The notes under the pieces are model-generated. The model was not told where the DNA came from. It saw only the letters and a list, made by a program, of their open reading frames with translations, and made no database searches. DNA of 64,000 nucleotides from Macrostomum hystrix (taxonomy: Eukaryota; Platyhelminthes; Macrostomidae): positions 124,001 to 188,000 of the forward strand of contig CATNEN010000002.1 in the NCBI GenBank assembly GCA_950097015.1, written 5' to 3'. Position 1 is the first letter of the stretch. Each line of letters opens with the position of its first letter. Positions 24,666 through 36,719 of the stretch are shown here, one piece after another. The position numbers and the translations under genes were made by a program.

Positions 24666-24701
24666 ACCTCGGTATCACAAGTTGAGCCACCTGATATGTA
24701 A

Positions 24702-24728
24702 ATGGTGTTTAACACCATGGGCCCATGG
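24702..24728. other. Two overlapping perfect palindromes after the Helitron stop codon
   Basis: ATGGTGTT-T-AACACCAT (24702-24718) overlaps CCATGGGCCCATGG (24715-24728). They share CCAT, so only one hairpin can form at a time. They lie 37 bp beyond the stop codon. Confidence 0.8.
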
Positions 24729-24754
24729 AAGGCATATCAGTTCAAATCCTGTTA

Positions 24755-25306
24755 CAGTGGCACTAAAAACCTTAAAAACAAGTGCACCACCATAGTTAAA
24801 GCCATTTAGTCAGATTATTACCAGCCAAAATCTGAAGCATATAAAAACTAGCACCTAAAATATAACAATTTTCGTTAAAGACAATTCAGTGCAGATATAT
24901 TATGGCTAAAAATAATTGAGCGTTTTATGTGCGAAAATTGCAAGCAAAAGCTTGAAAAAAATTAGACAAATATAGATTAGCTAGAAATAATTGAGCACTT
25001 CATGTGCGAAAATTGCAAGCAAAAGCTTGAAAAAAATTAGACAAATATAGATTAGCTAGAAATAATTGAGCACTTCATGTGCGAAAATTGCAAGCAAAAG
25101 CTTGAAAAAAATTAGACAAATATAGATTAGCTAGAAATAATTGAGCACTTCATGTGCGAAAATTGCAAGCAAAAGCTTGAAAAAAATTAGACAAATATAG
25201 ATTAGCTAGAAATAATTGAGCACTTCATGTGCGAAAATTGCAAGCAAAAGCTTGAAAATAAAATGTAGACAAATATAGATTAGCATTGTAAGGTTTCGTG
25301 CCACTG
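24755..25306. mobile_element. MITE with CAGTGGCAC inverted ends and TA target duplication
   Basis: The left end CAGTGGCACTAAAAACCTTA and right end (reverse complement) CAGTGGCACGAAACCTTA match apart from a 2-base gap and one change. TA flanks both sides (24753-24754, 25307-25308), as in Tc1/mariner-type elements. Length 552 bp, no coding capacity; the interior is mostly the 75-bp tandem repeat. Confidence 0.75.
24900..25272. repeat. 75-bp tandem repeat inside the MITE, five units
   Basis: GTGCGAAAATTGCAAGC recurs with exact 75-bp spacing (24931, 25006, 25081, 25156, 25231 for GCGAAAATTG). Units 2-5 are nearly identical. Confidence 0.95.
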
Positions 25307-25308
25307 TA

Positions 25309-25551
25309 GTGAGAGCAGGTTGGCTGCATAGTGTGGGCCCTGAGAAGCAGTTGAAAAGTACATGTTCGCTACTTTCATGATCCATACTTTCTTCTGCTTA
25401 AACTGGAGAGACTATGCAGCCATGGTCTGAAGTAGCCTTAGCAGACCTGTAGGCTCCTTGTGATGCTTAATTCGAGAGTAAACAGCTGTTCCCAGCTGCT
25501 GAGTGTGCTGAGTGCATTGCTTAGCCCCCATGCATGTCTCCCACGATGCGG
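25309..25551. other. Unique sequence between the MITE and the 248-bp satellite
   Basis: An 11-bp inverted pair GGCTGCATAGT (25322-25332) and ACTATGCAGCC (25411-25421) could form a long-loop stem. On the minus strand a frame from the first satellite unit continues into unique sequence (GTAVYSRIKHHKEPTGLLRL), a possible captured gene fragment. Not recognised. Confidence 0.4.
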
Positions 25552-27405
25552 AGTTGAAGCCAGCAAGCAGAAAGACTGACACCTGAGAATAGATCCATTT
25601 GATCAAACTGTGCAGGGTTTCTGGTCTTGCTGGTAGCAAACTCTGCAGAAGCATCTGCCCAACCCCCACCTCACTACTAATTTTATTGTCACTGAAATAT
25701 GTGAGAATGAGTTTGCAGTTATTAACTGGCCTAAAGTGGATTGATTGCTACATTTCTTATTTTACTATTATTGACTTCTCAAATTCAATCTTCCATGCGG
25801 AGTTGAAGCCAGCAAGCAGAAAGACTGACACCTGAGAATAGATCCATTTGATCAAACTGTGCAGGGTTTCTGGTCTTGCTGGTAGCAAACTCTGCAGAAG
25901 CATCTGCCCAACCCCCCACCTCACTACTGATTTGAATGTCACTGAAATATGAGAATGAGTTTGCTGTTATTAACTGGCATAAAGTGGATTGATTGCTACA
26001 TTTCTTATTTTATTATTATTGACTTCTCAAATTCAATCTTCCATGCGGAGTTGAAGCCAGCAAGCAGAAAGACTGACACCTGAGAATAGATCCATTTGAT
26101 CAAACTGTGCAGGGTTTCTGGTCTTGCTGGTGGCAAACTCTGCAGAAGCATCTGCCCAACCCCCCACCTCACTACTGATTTGAATGTCACTGAAATATGA
26201 GAATGAGTTTGCTGTTATTAACTGGCATAAAGTGGATTGATTGCTACATTTCTTATTTTACTATTATTGACTTCTCAAATTCAATCTTCCATGCGGAGTT
26301 GAAGCCAGCAAGCAGAAAGACTGACACCTGAGAATAGATCCATTTGATCAAACTGTGCAGGGTTTCTGGTCTTGCTGGTGGCAAACTCTGCAGAAACATC
26401 TGCCCAACCCCCCACCTCACTACTGATTTGAATGTCACTGAAATATGAGAATGAGTTTGCTGTTATTAACTGGCATAAAGTGGATTGATTGCTACATTTC
26501 TTATTTTACTATTATTGACTTCTCAAATTCAATCTTCCATGCGGAGTTGAAGCCAGCAAGCAGAAAGACTGACACCTGAGAATAGATCCATTTTATCAAA
26601 CTGTGCAGGGTTTCTGGTCTTGCTGGTGTCAAACTCTGCAGAAGCATCTGCCCAACCCCCCACCTCACTACTGATTTGAATGTCACTGAAATATGTGAGA
26701 ATGAGTTTGCTGTTATTAACTGGCATAAAGTGGATTGATTGCTACATTTCTTATTTTACTATTATTGACTTCTCAAATTCAATCTTCCATGCGGAGTTGA
26801 AGCCAGCAAGCAGAAAGACTGACACCTGAGAATAGATCCATTTGATCAAACTGTGCAGGGTTTCTGGTCTTGCTGGTGTCAAACTCTGCAGAAGCATCTG
26901 CCCAACCCCCCACCTCACTACTGATTTGAATGTCACTGAAATATGTGAGAATGAGTTTGCTGTTATTAACTGGCATAAAGTGGATTGATTGCTACATTTC
27001 TTATTTTACTATTATTGACTTCTCAAATTCAATCTTCCATGCGGAGTTGAAGCCAGCAAGCAGAAAGACTGACACCTGAGAATAGATCCATTTGATCAAA
27101 CTGTGCAGGGTTTCTGGTCTTGCTGGTGTCAAACTCTGCAGAAGCATCTGCCCAACCCCCCACCTCACTACTGATTTGAATGTCACTGAAATATGAGAAT
27201 GAGTTTGCTGTTATTAACTGGCATAAAGTGGATTGATTGCTACATTTCTTATTTTACTATTATTGACTTCTCAAATTCAATCTTCCACTTGCGGAGTTGA
27301 AGCCAGCAAGCAGAAAGACTGACACCTGAGAATAGATCCATTTGATCAAACTGTGCAGGGTTTCTGGTCTTGCTGGTAGCAAACTCTGCAGAAGCATCTG
27401 ACTCA
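25552..27405. repeat. 248-250-bp satellite, about 7.5 units
   Basis: Each unit starts near GCGGAGTTGAAGCCAGCAAG and ends with CTTCTCAAATTCAATCTTCC. Spacing is 248 bp in the left units and 250 bp in later ones. Every unit has the same 61-codon minus-strand open frame (FKSVVRWGVGQM...). It repeats because the DNA repeats, and nothing suggests translation. First and last units are incomplete. Confidence 0.95.
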
Positions 27406-27808
27406 GCACCAAATAAGTATATATTTAGACAAAGAACTGTCTAGCTTTGTATTGTAAAAGACAAAAGAGAATAAATTAAAACATTGTTGCAAGTTATTAA
27501 AGATAAAAAAGATTAAACGCAGGATTCATTCTATATTTTCCTAAAGTTTTGTAGAAGCAATTCAAACAAGATAAACTTTTTTGAGTTGATCAGGTGTATT
27601 TATTTACTATTTGTTTAAAGTAAATAATTTAACACAAAATTTCTTGAATTGAAGAATGAAAATGGGAGGCTATTGCCATTTAAAAGTGAAATTTAATAAA
27701 TGACAGTGCTTTTTGGGTGCTTGGAAAGATTTAGGTACTGAATACTGGCTGAGATGAAGAAGAGTAATCAGTTTTAGTATGTTATATAATATTATATGAT
27801 TTGATATA
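27406..27808. other. AT-rich sequence, nothing recognised
   Basis: Non-repetitive, no coding pattern. Confidence 0.4.
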
Positions 27809-28193
27809 GGTAGTTGTTATTTGTCCGGTTAACCGGACAAATAATCAAACGGCTATTTGTCCGGTTAACGTCCTTCACTGGTGACCCAGTTGACTTTGTA
27901 GAAGTATTCATTTTACCGGACAAATAGCTGTTTGATTATTTGTCCGGTTAAATTAAAACCAAAACTTTTCAGTGTTGACTATATCTCCTGCATCTTGTTC
28001 CAAATTATGCATGTCGGAAGAGATCTTCCCTTTAAGCCAAATTGTTTATATCTAACTAATGTCTGTTTGATTTGTATTTTTATCCAACTAAAGAGTAGGG
28101 CCAAAGCTAAGTTCCTTTGAAGCGTGAAGTTGTAGCGACTCATTTGAATACTTTACATCCGGAAGGACATTAACCGGACAAATAACAACTGCC
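27809..28193. mobile_element. Foldback MITE with 9-bp target duplication, MULE-like
   Basis: Terminal inverted repeats of 24 bp start GGTAGTTG (left) and GGCAGTTG (right, reverse complement) and both continue TTATTTGTCCGGTTAA, with one mismatch. The 9-bp direct repeat TTTGATATA flanks it at 27800-27808 and 28194-28202. Inside are further inverted ATTTGTCCGGTTAA blocks and a perfect palindrome at the left end. A GG start with a 9-bp duplication fits Mutator-like elements. Confidence 0.85.
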
Positions 28194-28202
28194 TTTGATA
28201 TA

Positions 28203-29047
28203 TATAATTTATGATACGTTTTATTTCAGAAATAATGAATATCAACATTTGTTGCGAATGAAATGGAATAGTTAATATATATAACTTTATAGCCTGACAA
28301 AACAAAATAGCTGTTAAAGTAAATAATATATTTTTAGCATTGTTAGGACATTTTTATCTGTGAAATAATTAAAAAAGGCAATTAATGATTACAAGTTACA
28401 CATGCGATGCTCATTGAGTTTAAGAACAGGAAAACATGTACCATGATGGTCAGATTATTGTTAGCATAGAGGGACAGCCGCTGATCAAGCAAATAGCTTT
28501 AACAATGATAGAGCAATATTTGCTTTAACTTTGACAATTTTACTTGTCAATCAGGCATAAGAGCCAACGTAGCAAATTCGTGCACTTCATTGCTTGGCTA
28601 TTGCACACAGACAAAATTATAATACCTATTAAGCAATCAAATTAAAAAAATAACTAGAGTTACACACCGAAATGAAGTGCAGCTGCATATGGTATTACAG
28701 TGTATATGTAAATACAGGAACGCGTAAGAGAGATTTCATCGCAAATTATAGAATGTCTTCAGAATTTCAACTACCATTTAAAAATAAATTAAATACCAGA
28801 TTTCTAAGAAAGAATTATTATTTAAATGCATATACCTAACAGTTTTAGAAATAATATTGCAATCATGAAACAACTGATAACAAATCTTTATCTCTAACAA
28901 TGAATCTTTATCTCTAGCAATGAATTGAAATATTTTATATAGTCGTCAGAAAAAATTAAAAATTTTCTTGTTTGTTTAAATACTTAAAATCGTTAGCTGC
29001 TAAAAATACTTTTGACTCATTAAAAACAGTTTCTAAAAAAATTGCTG
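28203..29047. other. AT-rich interior of the large Helitron
   Basis: No gene or strong repeat is seen. The paired phrases ATCTTTATCTCTAACAATGA and ATCTTTATCTCTAGCAATGA near 28890 are a short local duplication. Confidence 0.4.
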
Positions 29048-29243
29048 GAATCGATACATATTAAGGCTTAACTTTTTTAATAGAAATTTAGGCTCAGCAA
29101 TAACAGACCTAGGATATTTAGGCTCAAAATCGACAGAACTCTAAGCTGAGAATCGATATACACAGATATCTAAGTTTAGAATTTAATTATAGTTATCTAT
29201 TGTCCAATTGTCCAACAAAATACTGTTGGCCTTCAAATAGAGG

Positions 29244-29271
29244 TCCCCAACGGGGGGCATAAATTGCTAGT
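29244..29271 (+). mobile_element. 3' terminus of the large Helitron
   Basis: Hairpin TCCCC-AAC-GGGGG, then GCATAAATTGCTAGT. The ending closely resembles that at 37957-37985 (GGGGGGCAAAACTTGCTAGT) and differs from the small copies (GAAGGCAGCTAGT). Confidence 0.8.
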
Positions 29272-32200
29272 CTATTATACTAAAAATGAAAATCTTGTAT
29301 GTTTGTATGTTTGCAATCGACTAGCTCCCGAACGGCTCAACCGATTTTAGCAATTCCTTCGCCAAAAGATCACAAATGGGCCGGAATCGGTACACGTAAT
29401 TTTATTAAGCTTAATTCCATTGCCAAGGGGATTAAATATTCGAAAAACAGTTTTAAATAGTCTTTTGTAATGCATTCTTGTTTTCAGCTTGTGCACAGTG
29501 AGGCTCCAGTGCCAATTTTTATGATTGCATCAGAGCCAGTTTTGATAACGAACTGATAAGAACTCCAGTGAGGCTACCCAGAGGGTAGCGAAGGCAGCTA
29601 GTCTTCTATCTAATATACTAAAAATGAAAATCTTGCTTGCTTGCTTGCTTGCTTGCTTGTTTGCAATCGACTAGCTCCCGAACGGCTCAACCGATTTTCA
29701 AAATTCCTTCGCCAAAAGATCACAAATGGGCCGGAATCGGTACACGTAATTTTATTAAGCTTAATTCCATTGGCAAGGGGATTAAATATTCGAAAAACAG
29801 TTTTAAATAGGCTTTTCTAATGCATTCTTGTTTTCAGCTTGTGCACAGTGAGGCCTCCAGTGCCAATTTTAATGATTGCATCAGAGCCAGTTTTGATAAC
29901 GCACGCGCGTACTGATAAGAACTCACAGGGAGGCTACCCAGAGGGTAGCGAAGGCAGCTAGTCTAATATACTAAAAATGAAAATCTTGCTTGTATGTTTG
30001 CAATCGACTAGCTCCCGAACGGCTCAACCGATTTTCGCAATTCCTTCGCCAAAAGATCACAAATGGGCCGGAATCGGTACACGTATTTTTATTAAGCTTA
30101 ATTTCATTGCCAAGGGGATTAAATATTCGAAAAACAGTTTTAAATAGGCTTTTCTAATGCATTCTTGTTTTCAGCTTGTGCACAGTGAGGCCTCCAGTGC
30201 CAATTTTAATGATTGCATCAGAGCCAGTTTTGATAACGCACGCGTACTGATAAGAACTCACAGGGAGGCTACCCAGAGGGTAGCGAAGGCAGCTAGTCTA
30301 ATATACTAAAAATGAAAATCTTGCTTGCTTGCTTGCTTGCTTGTATGTTTGCAATCGACTAGCTCCCGAACGGCTCAACCGATTTTCGCAATTCCTTCGC
30401 CAAAAGATCACAAATGGGCCGGAATCGGTACACGTATTTTTATTAAGCTTAATTCCATTGCCAAGGGGATTAAATATTCGAAAAACAGTTTTAAATAGGC
30501 TTTTCTAATGCATTCTTGTTTTCAGCTTGTGCACAGTGAGGCCTCCAGTGCCAATTTTAATGATTGCATCGGAGCCAATTTTGATAACGCACTGATAAGA
30601 ACTCCAGTGAGGCTACCCAGAGGGTAGCGAAGGCAGCTAGTCTTTTCTAATATACTAAAAATGAAAATCTTGCTTGCTTGCTTGCTTGCTTGCTTGTTTG
30701 CAATCGACTAGCTCCCGAACGGCTCAACCGATTTTCACAATTCCTTCGCCAAAAGATCACAAATGGGCCCGAATCGGTACACGTCTTTTTTCTAAGCTTA
30801 ATTTCATTGCTAAGGGGATTAAATATTCGAAAAACAGTTTTAAATAGGCTTTTCTAATGCATTCTTGTTTCCAGCTTGTGCACAGTGAGGCTCCAGTGCC
30901 AATTTTTATGATTGCATCAGAGCCAGTTTTGATAACGAACTGATAAGAACTCACAGGGAGGCTACCCAGAGGGTAGCGAAGGCAGCTAGTAATATACTAA
31001 AAATGAAAATCTTGTATGTTTGTATGTTTGCAATCGACTAGCTCCCGAACGGCTCAACCGATTTTTGCAATTCCTTCGCCAAAAGATCACAAATGGGCCC
31101 GAATCGGTACACGTATTTTTATTAAGCTTAATTCCATTGCCAAGGGGATTAAATATTCGAAAAACTGTTTTAAATAGGCTTTTCTAATGCATTCTTGTTT
31201 TCAGCTTGTGCACAGTGAGGCCTCCAGTGCCAAATTTAATGATTGCATCAGAGCCTGCAGTTTTGATAACGCACTGATAAGAACTCACAGGGAGGCTACC
31301 CAGAGGGTAGCGAAGGCAGCTAGTCTATCTAATATACTAAAAATGAAAATCTTGTATGTTTGTTTGCAATCGACTAGCTCCCGAACGGCTCAACCGATTT
31401 TCAAAATTCCTTCGCCAAAAGATCACAAATGGGCCGGAATCGGTACACGTAATTTTATTAAGCTTAATTCCATTGGCAAAGGGATTAAATATTCGAAAAA
31501 CAGTTTTAAATAGGCTTTTCTAATGCATTCTTGTTTTCAGCTTGTGCACAGTGAGGCCTCCAGTGCCAATTTTAATGATTGCATCAGAGCCAGTTTTGAT
31601 AACGCACGCGCGTACTGATAAGAACTCACAGGGAGGCTACCCGGAGGGTAGCGAAGGCAGCTAGTAATATACTAAAAATGAAAATCTTGTTTGTATGTTT
31701 GTATGTTTGTATGTTTGCAATCGACTAGCTCCCGAACGGCTCAACCGATTTTCACAATTCCTTCGCCAAAAGATCACAATTGGGCCGGAATCGGTACACG
31801 TAATTTTATTAAGCTTAATTTCATTGCCAAGGGGATTAAATATTCGAAAAACAGTTTTAAATAGGCTTTTCTAATGCATTCTTGTTTTCAGCTTGTGCAC
31901 AGTGAGGCTCCAGTGCCAATTTTAATGATTGCATCAGAGCCAATTTTGATAAGGCACTGATAAGAACTCAAGGGAGGCTACCCAGAGGGTAGCGAAGGCA
32001 GCTAGTCTAATATACTAAAAATGAAAATCTTCTTCTTATATACTAAAAATGAAAATCTTGCTTGCTTGTATGTTTGCAATCGACTAGCTCCCGAACGGCT
32101 CAACCGATTTTCGCAATTCCTTCGCCAAAAGATCACAAATGGGCCGGAATCGGTACACGTAATTTTATTAAGCTTAATTCCATTTGCAAGGGGATTAAAT

Positions 32201-32374
32201 ATTCGAAAAACAGTTTTAAATAGGCTTTTCTAATGCATTCTTGTTTTCAGCTTGTGCACAGTGAGGCCTCCAGTGCCAAATTTAATGATTGCATCAGAGC
32301 CAGTTTTGATAACGCACGCGCGTACTGATAAGAACTCACAGGGAGGCTACCCAGAGGGTAGCGAAGGCAGCTAG
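29271..32374 (+). mobile_element. Head-to-tail array of nine non-autonomous Helitrons (array 2)
   Basis: Copies at 29271-29601, 29609-29961, 29962-30296, 30297-30640, 30646-30989, 30990-31323, 31324-31664, 31665-32005 and 32006-32374. All share the TCTAATATACTAAAAATG start (two lack the leading TC), variable TTGC/TATG tracts, the hairpin GGCTACCC...GGGTAGC and the CTAGT end. Copies abut directly so that the final T is the first base of the next. A 30-bp truncated start precedes the last copy. Confidence 0.92.
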
Positions 32375-33007
32375 TCTAATATACTAATCCACTATACTAA
32401 AAATGAAATGCTTGCTTGCTTGGTTGGTTGGTTGGTTGTAATTGATTTTCTCCCGAACAGCTCAACCGATTTTCACAATTTCTTCACCAAAAGATGCCAA
32501 ATATGGGGACAATTATACACGTATTTTTTTAAGCTTAACTTTATTGCTAAGGCGATTAAATATTCGAAAAACATGATTTTTTCAAAGGTCAAACCATCTT
32601 GGCCTATTGAGAATTCACTCACTGCCACTGAATTAGAATTGCATCGTCAAATTGCGCAACAACCCCTAGCTGATTGAATTTGAAGCCTGCACTCTGGAGA
32701 CAAATTGGAAATAAATGTACACAACCAACCGCGAGACTGAGTGTACTCTATTTTCTTACTTCATTGTACAAAGCCAGAACTTTGAGAATTCATTTTATAT
32801 AAGGCTGATTTTTGCACCCACTAACCAACAGTCGGAATAGCCGATGTGTAGGCACTAGGAATAGGTTAGGCTAGGCTAGAGTTCGATTCTGCACTGCGTC
32901 AAATCATTTAGACTAATTTTCAGCCAGTAGTGATTAAAGACAATTTTAATTTATTTTTTTCATTTCGTAAATAAAATATCATAAATCATAGCACACCGGC
33001 TAAAACA

Positions 33008-36000
33008 GAGTTTGAATCATGGCTAAACCAGAGTCTGAATCATGGCTAAACCAGAGTTTGAATAATGGCTACACCAGAGTTTGAATCATGGCTAAACCAG
33101 ATCTTGAATCATGGCTAAACTAGAGTTTGAATCATGGCTAAACCAGAGTCTGAATCATGGCTAAACCAGCGTCTGAATCATGGCTAAAGCAGAGTTTGAA
33201 TCATGGCTAAACCAGAGTCTGAATCATGGCTTAACCAGAGTTTGAATCATGGCTAAACCAGAGTTTGAATCATGGCTAAACCAGAGTTTGAATCATGGCT
33301 AAACCAGATCTTGAATCATGGCTAAACTAGAGTTTGAATCATGGCTAAACCAGAGTCTGAATCATGGCTAAACAAGCGTCTGAATCATGGCTAAAGCAGA
33401 GTTTGAATCATGGCTAAACCAGAGTCTGAATCATGGCTTAACCAGAGTTTGAATCATGGCTAAACCAGAGTTTGAATCATGGCTAAACCAGAGTTTGAAT
33501 CATGGCTAAACCAGAGTTTGAATCATGGCTAAACCAGAGTTTGAATCATGGCTAAACCAGAGTCTGAATCATGGCTAAACCAGAGTTTGAATCATGGCTA
33601 AACCAGAGTCTGAATCATGGCTTAACCAGAGTTTGAATCATGGCTAAACCAGAGTTTGAATCATGGCTAAACCAGAGTCTGAATCATGGCTAAACCAGCG
33701 TCTGAATCATGGCTAAACCAGAGTTTGAATCATGGCTAAACCAGAGTCTGAATCATGGCTTAACTAGAGTTTGAATCATGGCTAAACCAGAGTCTGAATC
33801 ATGGCTAAACCAGCGTCTGAATCATGGCTAAAGCAGAGTTTGAATCATGGCTAAACCAGAGTCTGAATCATGGCTTAACCAGAGTTTGAATCATGGCTAA
33901 ACCAGAGTTTGAATCATGGCTAAACCAGAGTTTGAATCATGGCTAAACCAGAGTTTGAATCATGGCTAAACCAGAGTTTGAATCATGGCTAAACCAGAGT
34001 TTGAATCATGGCTAAACCAGAGTTTGAATCATGGCTAAACCAGAGTTTGAATCATGGCTAAACCAGAGTCTGAATCATGGCTAAACCAGAGTTTGAATCA
34101 TGGCTAAACCAGAGTCTGAATCATGGCTTAACCAGAGTTTGAATCATGGCTAAACCAGAGTTTGAATCATGGCTAAACCAGAGTCTGAATCATGGCTAAA
34201 CCAGCGTCTGAATCATGGCTAAACCAGAGTCTGAATCATGGCTAAACCATAGTCTGAATCATTGCTAAAATAGAGTCTGAATCATGGCTAAACCAGAGTC
34301 TGAATCATGGCTAAACCAGAGTCTGAATCATGGCTAAACTAGAGTCTGAATCATGGCTAAACCATAGTCTGAATCATTGCTAAAATAGAGTCTGAATCAT
34401 GGCTAAACCAGAGTCTGAATCATGGCTAAACCAGAGTCTGAATCATGGCTAAACCAGAGTCTGAATCATGGCTAAACCAGAGTCTGAATCATGGCTAAAC
34501 TAGAGTCTGAATCATGGCTAAACCAGAGTTTGAACCATGGCTAAACCAGAGTTTGAATCATGGCTAAACCAGCGTCTGAATCATGGCTAAACCAGCGTCT
34601 GAATCATGGCTAAACCAGAGTTTGAATCATGGCTAAACCAGAGTTTGAATATTGGCAACACCAGAGTTTGAATCATGGCTAAACCAGCGTCTGAATCATG
34701 GCTAAACCAGAGTTTGAATCATGGCTAAACCAGAGACTAAATCATGGCTAAACCATCATCATCAGCATGGCTAAACTAGAGTTTGAATCATGGCTAAACC
34801 ATCATCATCAGCATGGCTAAACTAGAGTTTGAATCATGGCTAAACCAGAGTTTGAATAATGGCTACACCAGAGTTTGAATCATGGCTAAACCAGATCTTG
34901 AATCATGGCTAAACTAGAGTTTGAATCATGGCTAAACCAGAGTCTGAATCATGGCTAAACCAGCGTCTGAATCATGGCTAAAGCAGAGTTTGAATCATGG
35001 CTAAACCAGAGTCTGAATCATGGCTTAACCAGAGTTTGAATCATGGCTAAACCAGAGTTTGAATCATGGCTAAACCAGAGTTTGAATCATGGCTAAACCA
35101 GATCTTGAATCATGGCTAAACTAGAGTTTGAATCATGGCTAAACCAGAGTCTGAATCATGGCTAAACCAGCGTCTGAATCATGGCTAAAGCAGAGCTTGA
35201 ATCATGGCTAAACCAGAGTCTGAATCATGGCTTAACCAGAGTTTGAATCATGGCTAAACCAGAGTTTGAATCATGGCTAAACCAGAGTTTGAATCATGGC
35301 TAAACCAGATCTTGAATCATGGCTAAACTAGAGTTTGAATCATGGCTAAACCAGAGTCTGAATCATGGCTAAACCAGCGTCTGAATCATGGCTAAAGCAG
35401 AGTTTGAATCATGGCTAAACCAGAGTCTGAATCATGGCTTAACCAGAGTTTGAATCATGGCTAAACCAGAGTTTGAATCATGGCTAAACCAGAGTTTGAA
35501 TCATGGCTAAACCAGAGTTTGAATCATGGCTAAACTAGAGTTTGAATCTTGGCTAAACCAGAGTCTGAATCATGGCTAAACCAGCGTCTGAATCATGGCT
35601 AAAGCAGAGTTTGAATCATGGCTAAACCAGAGTCTGAATCATGGCTAAACCAGAGTCTGAATCATGGCTAAACCAGAGTTTGAATCATGGCTAAACCAGA
35701 GTTTGAATCATGGCTTAACCAGAGTTTGTATCATGGCTAAACCAGAGTTTGAATCATGGCTAAACCAGAGTTTGAATCATGGCTAAACCAGAGTTTGAAT
35801 CATGGCTAAACCAGAGTTTGAGTCATGGCTAAACCAGAGTCTGAATCATGGCTAAACCAACGTTTGAATCATGGCTAACCTAGAGTCTGAATCATGGCTA
35901 AACCATAGTCTGAATCATTGCTAAAATAGAGTTTGAACCATGGCTAAACCAGAGTTTGAATCATGGCTAAACCAGCGTCTGAATCATGGCTAAACCAGCG

Positions 36001-36715
36001 TCTGAATCATGGCTAAACCAGAGTTTGAATCATGGCTAAACCAGAGTTTGAATATTGGCAACACCAGAGTTTGAATCATGGCTAAACCAGCGTCTGAATC
36101 ATGGCTAAACCAGAGTTTGAATCATGGCTAAACCAGAGACTAAATCATGGCTAAACCATCATCATCAGCATGGCTAAACTAGAGTTTGAATCATGGCTAA
36201 ACCATCATCATCAGCATGGCTAAACTAGAGTTTGAATCATGGCTAAACCAGAGTTTGAATAATGGCTACACCAGAGTTTGAATCATGGCTAAACCAGAGT
36301 CTGAATCATGGCTAAACTAGAGTTTGAATCATGGCTAAACCAGAGTTTGAATAATGGCTACACCAGAGTTTGAATCATGGCTAAACCAGAGTCTGAATCA
36401 TGGCTAAACCAGAGTTTGAATCTTGGCTAAACCAGAGTTTCAATCATGGCTAACCCAGCGTTTGAATCATGGCTAAACCAGAGTTTGAATCATGGCAAAA
36501 ACCGAGTTTCAATCATGGCTAACCCAGCGTTTGAATCATGGCTAAACCAGAGTTTGAATCATAGCCAACCAGAGTTTGAATCTTGGCTAAACCAGAGTTT
36601 GAATCATAGCCAACCAGAGTCTGAATCATGGCAAAACGAGAGTTTGAATCATAGCCCACCAGGGTTTAAAACATGGCGAAACCTGAGTTTGAATCTTGGC
36701 TAACCCAGCGTTTGA
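33008..36715. repeat. 23-bp minisatellite, about 160 units
   Basis: Core AATCATGGCTAAACCAGAGT in a 23-bp unit, the largest array in the window. Longer blocks are duplicated inside it: 33061-33250 resembles 34859-35050, and 34750-34870 resembles 36145-36265, marked by CCATCATCATCAGC interruptions. Confidence 0.97.
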
Positions 36716-36719
36716 AAAA

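Larger units (their letters stand above)
15867..29270 (+). mobile_element. Large autonomous Helitron with nested insertions
   Basis: The left end near 15871 repeats the 5' ~290 bp of the small copies (TCTAATATACTAAAAATGAA onward). Near 16145 it departs from them before their terminal hairpin. The right end has a hairpin TCCCC-AAC-GGGGG at 29244-29256 and then CTAG at 29267-29270, directly followed by the next copy. Inside are a 23-bp minisatellite, the transposase gene 18358-24665, a MITE, a 248-bp satellite, a MULE-like MITE and about 1 kb of AT-rich DNA with relics of the 23-bp repeat. The ends are inferred from structure; the right border could belong to another insertion. Confidence 0.7.

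Noticed and set aside
25412-27186. Repeated 61-codon minus ORFs as a gene family
   Set aside because: Identical because the 248-bp satellite repeats; no start or promoter context.
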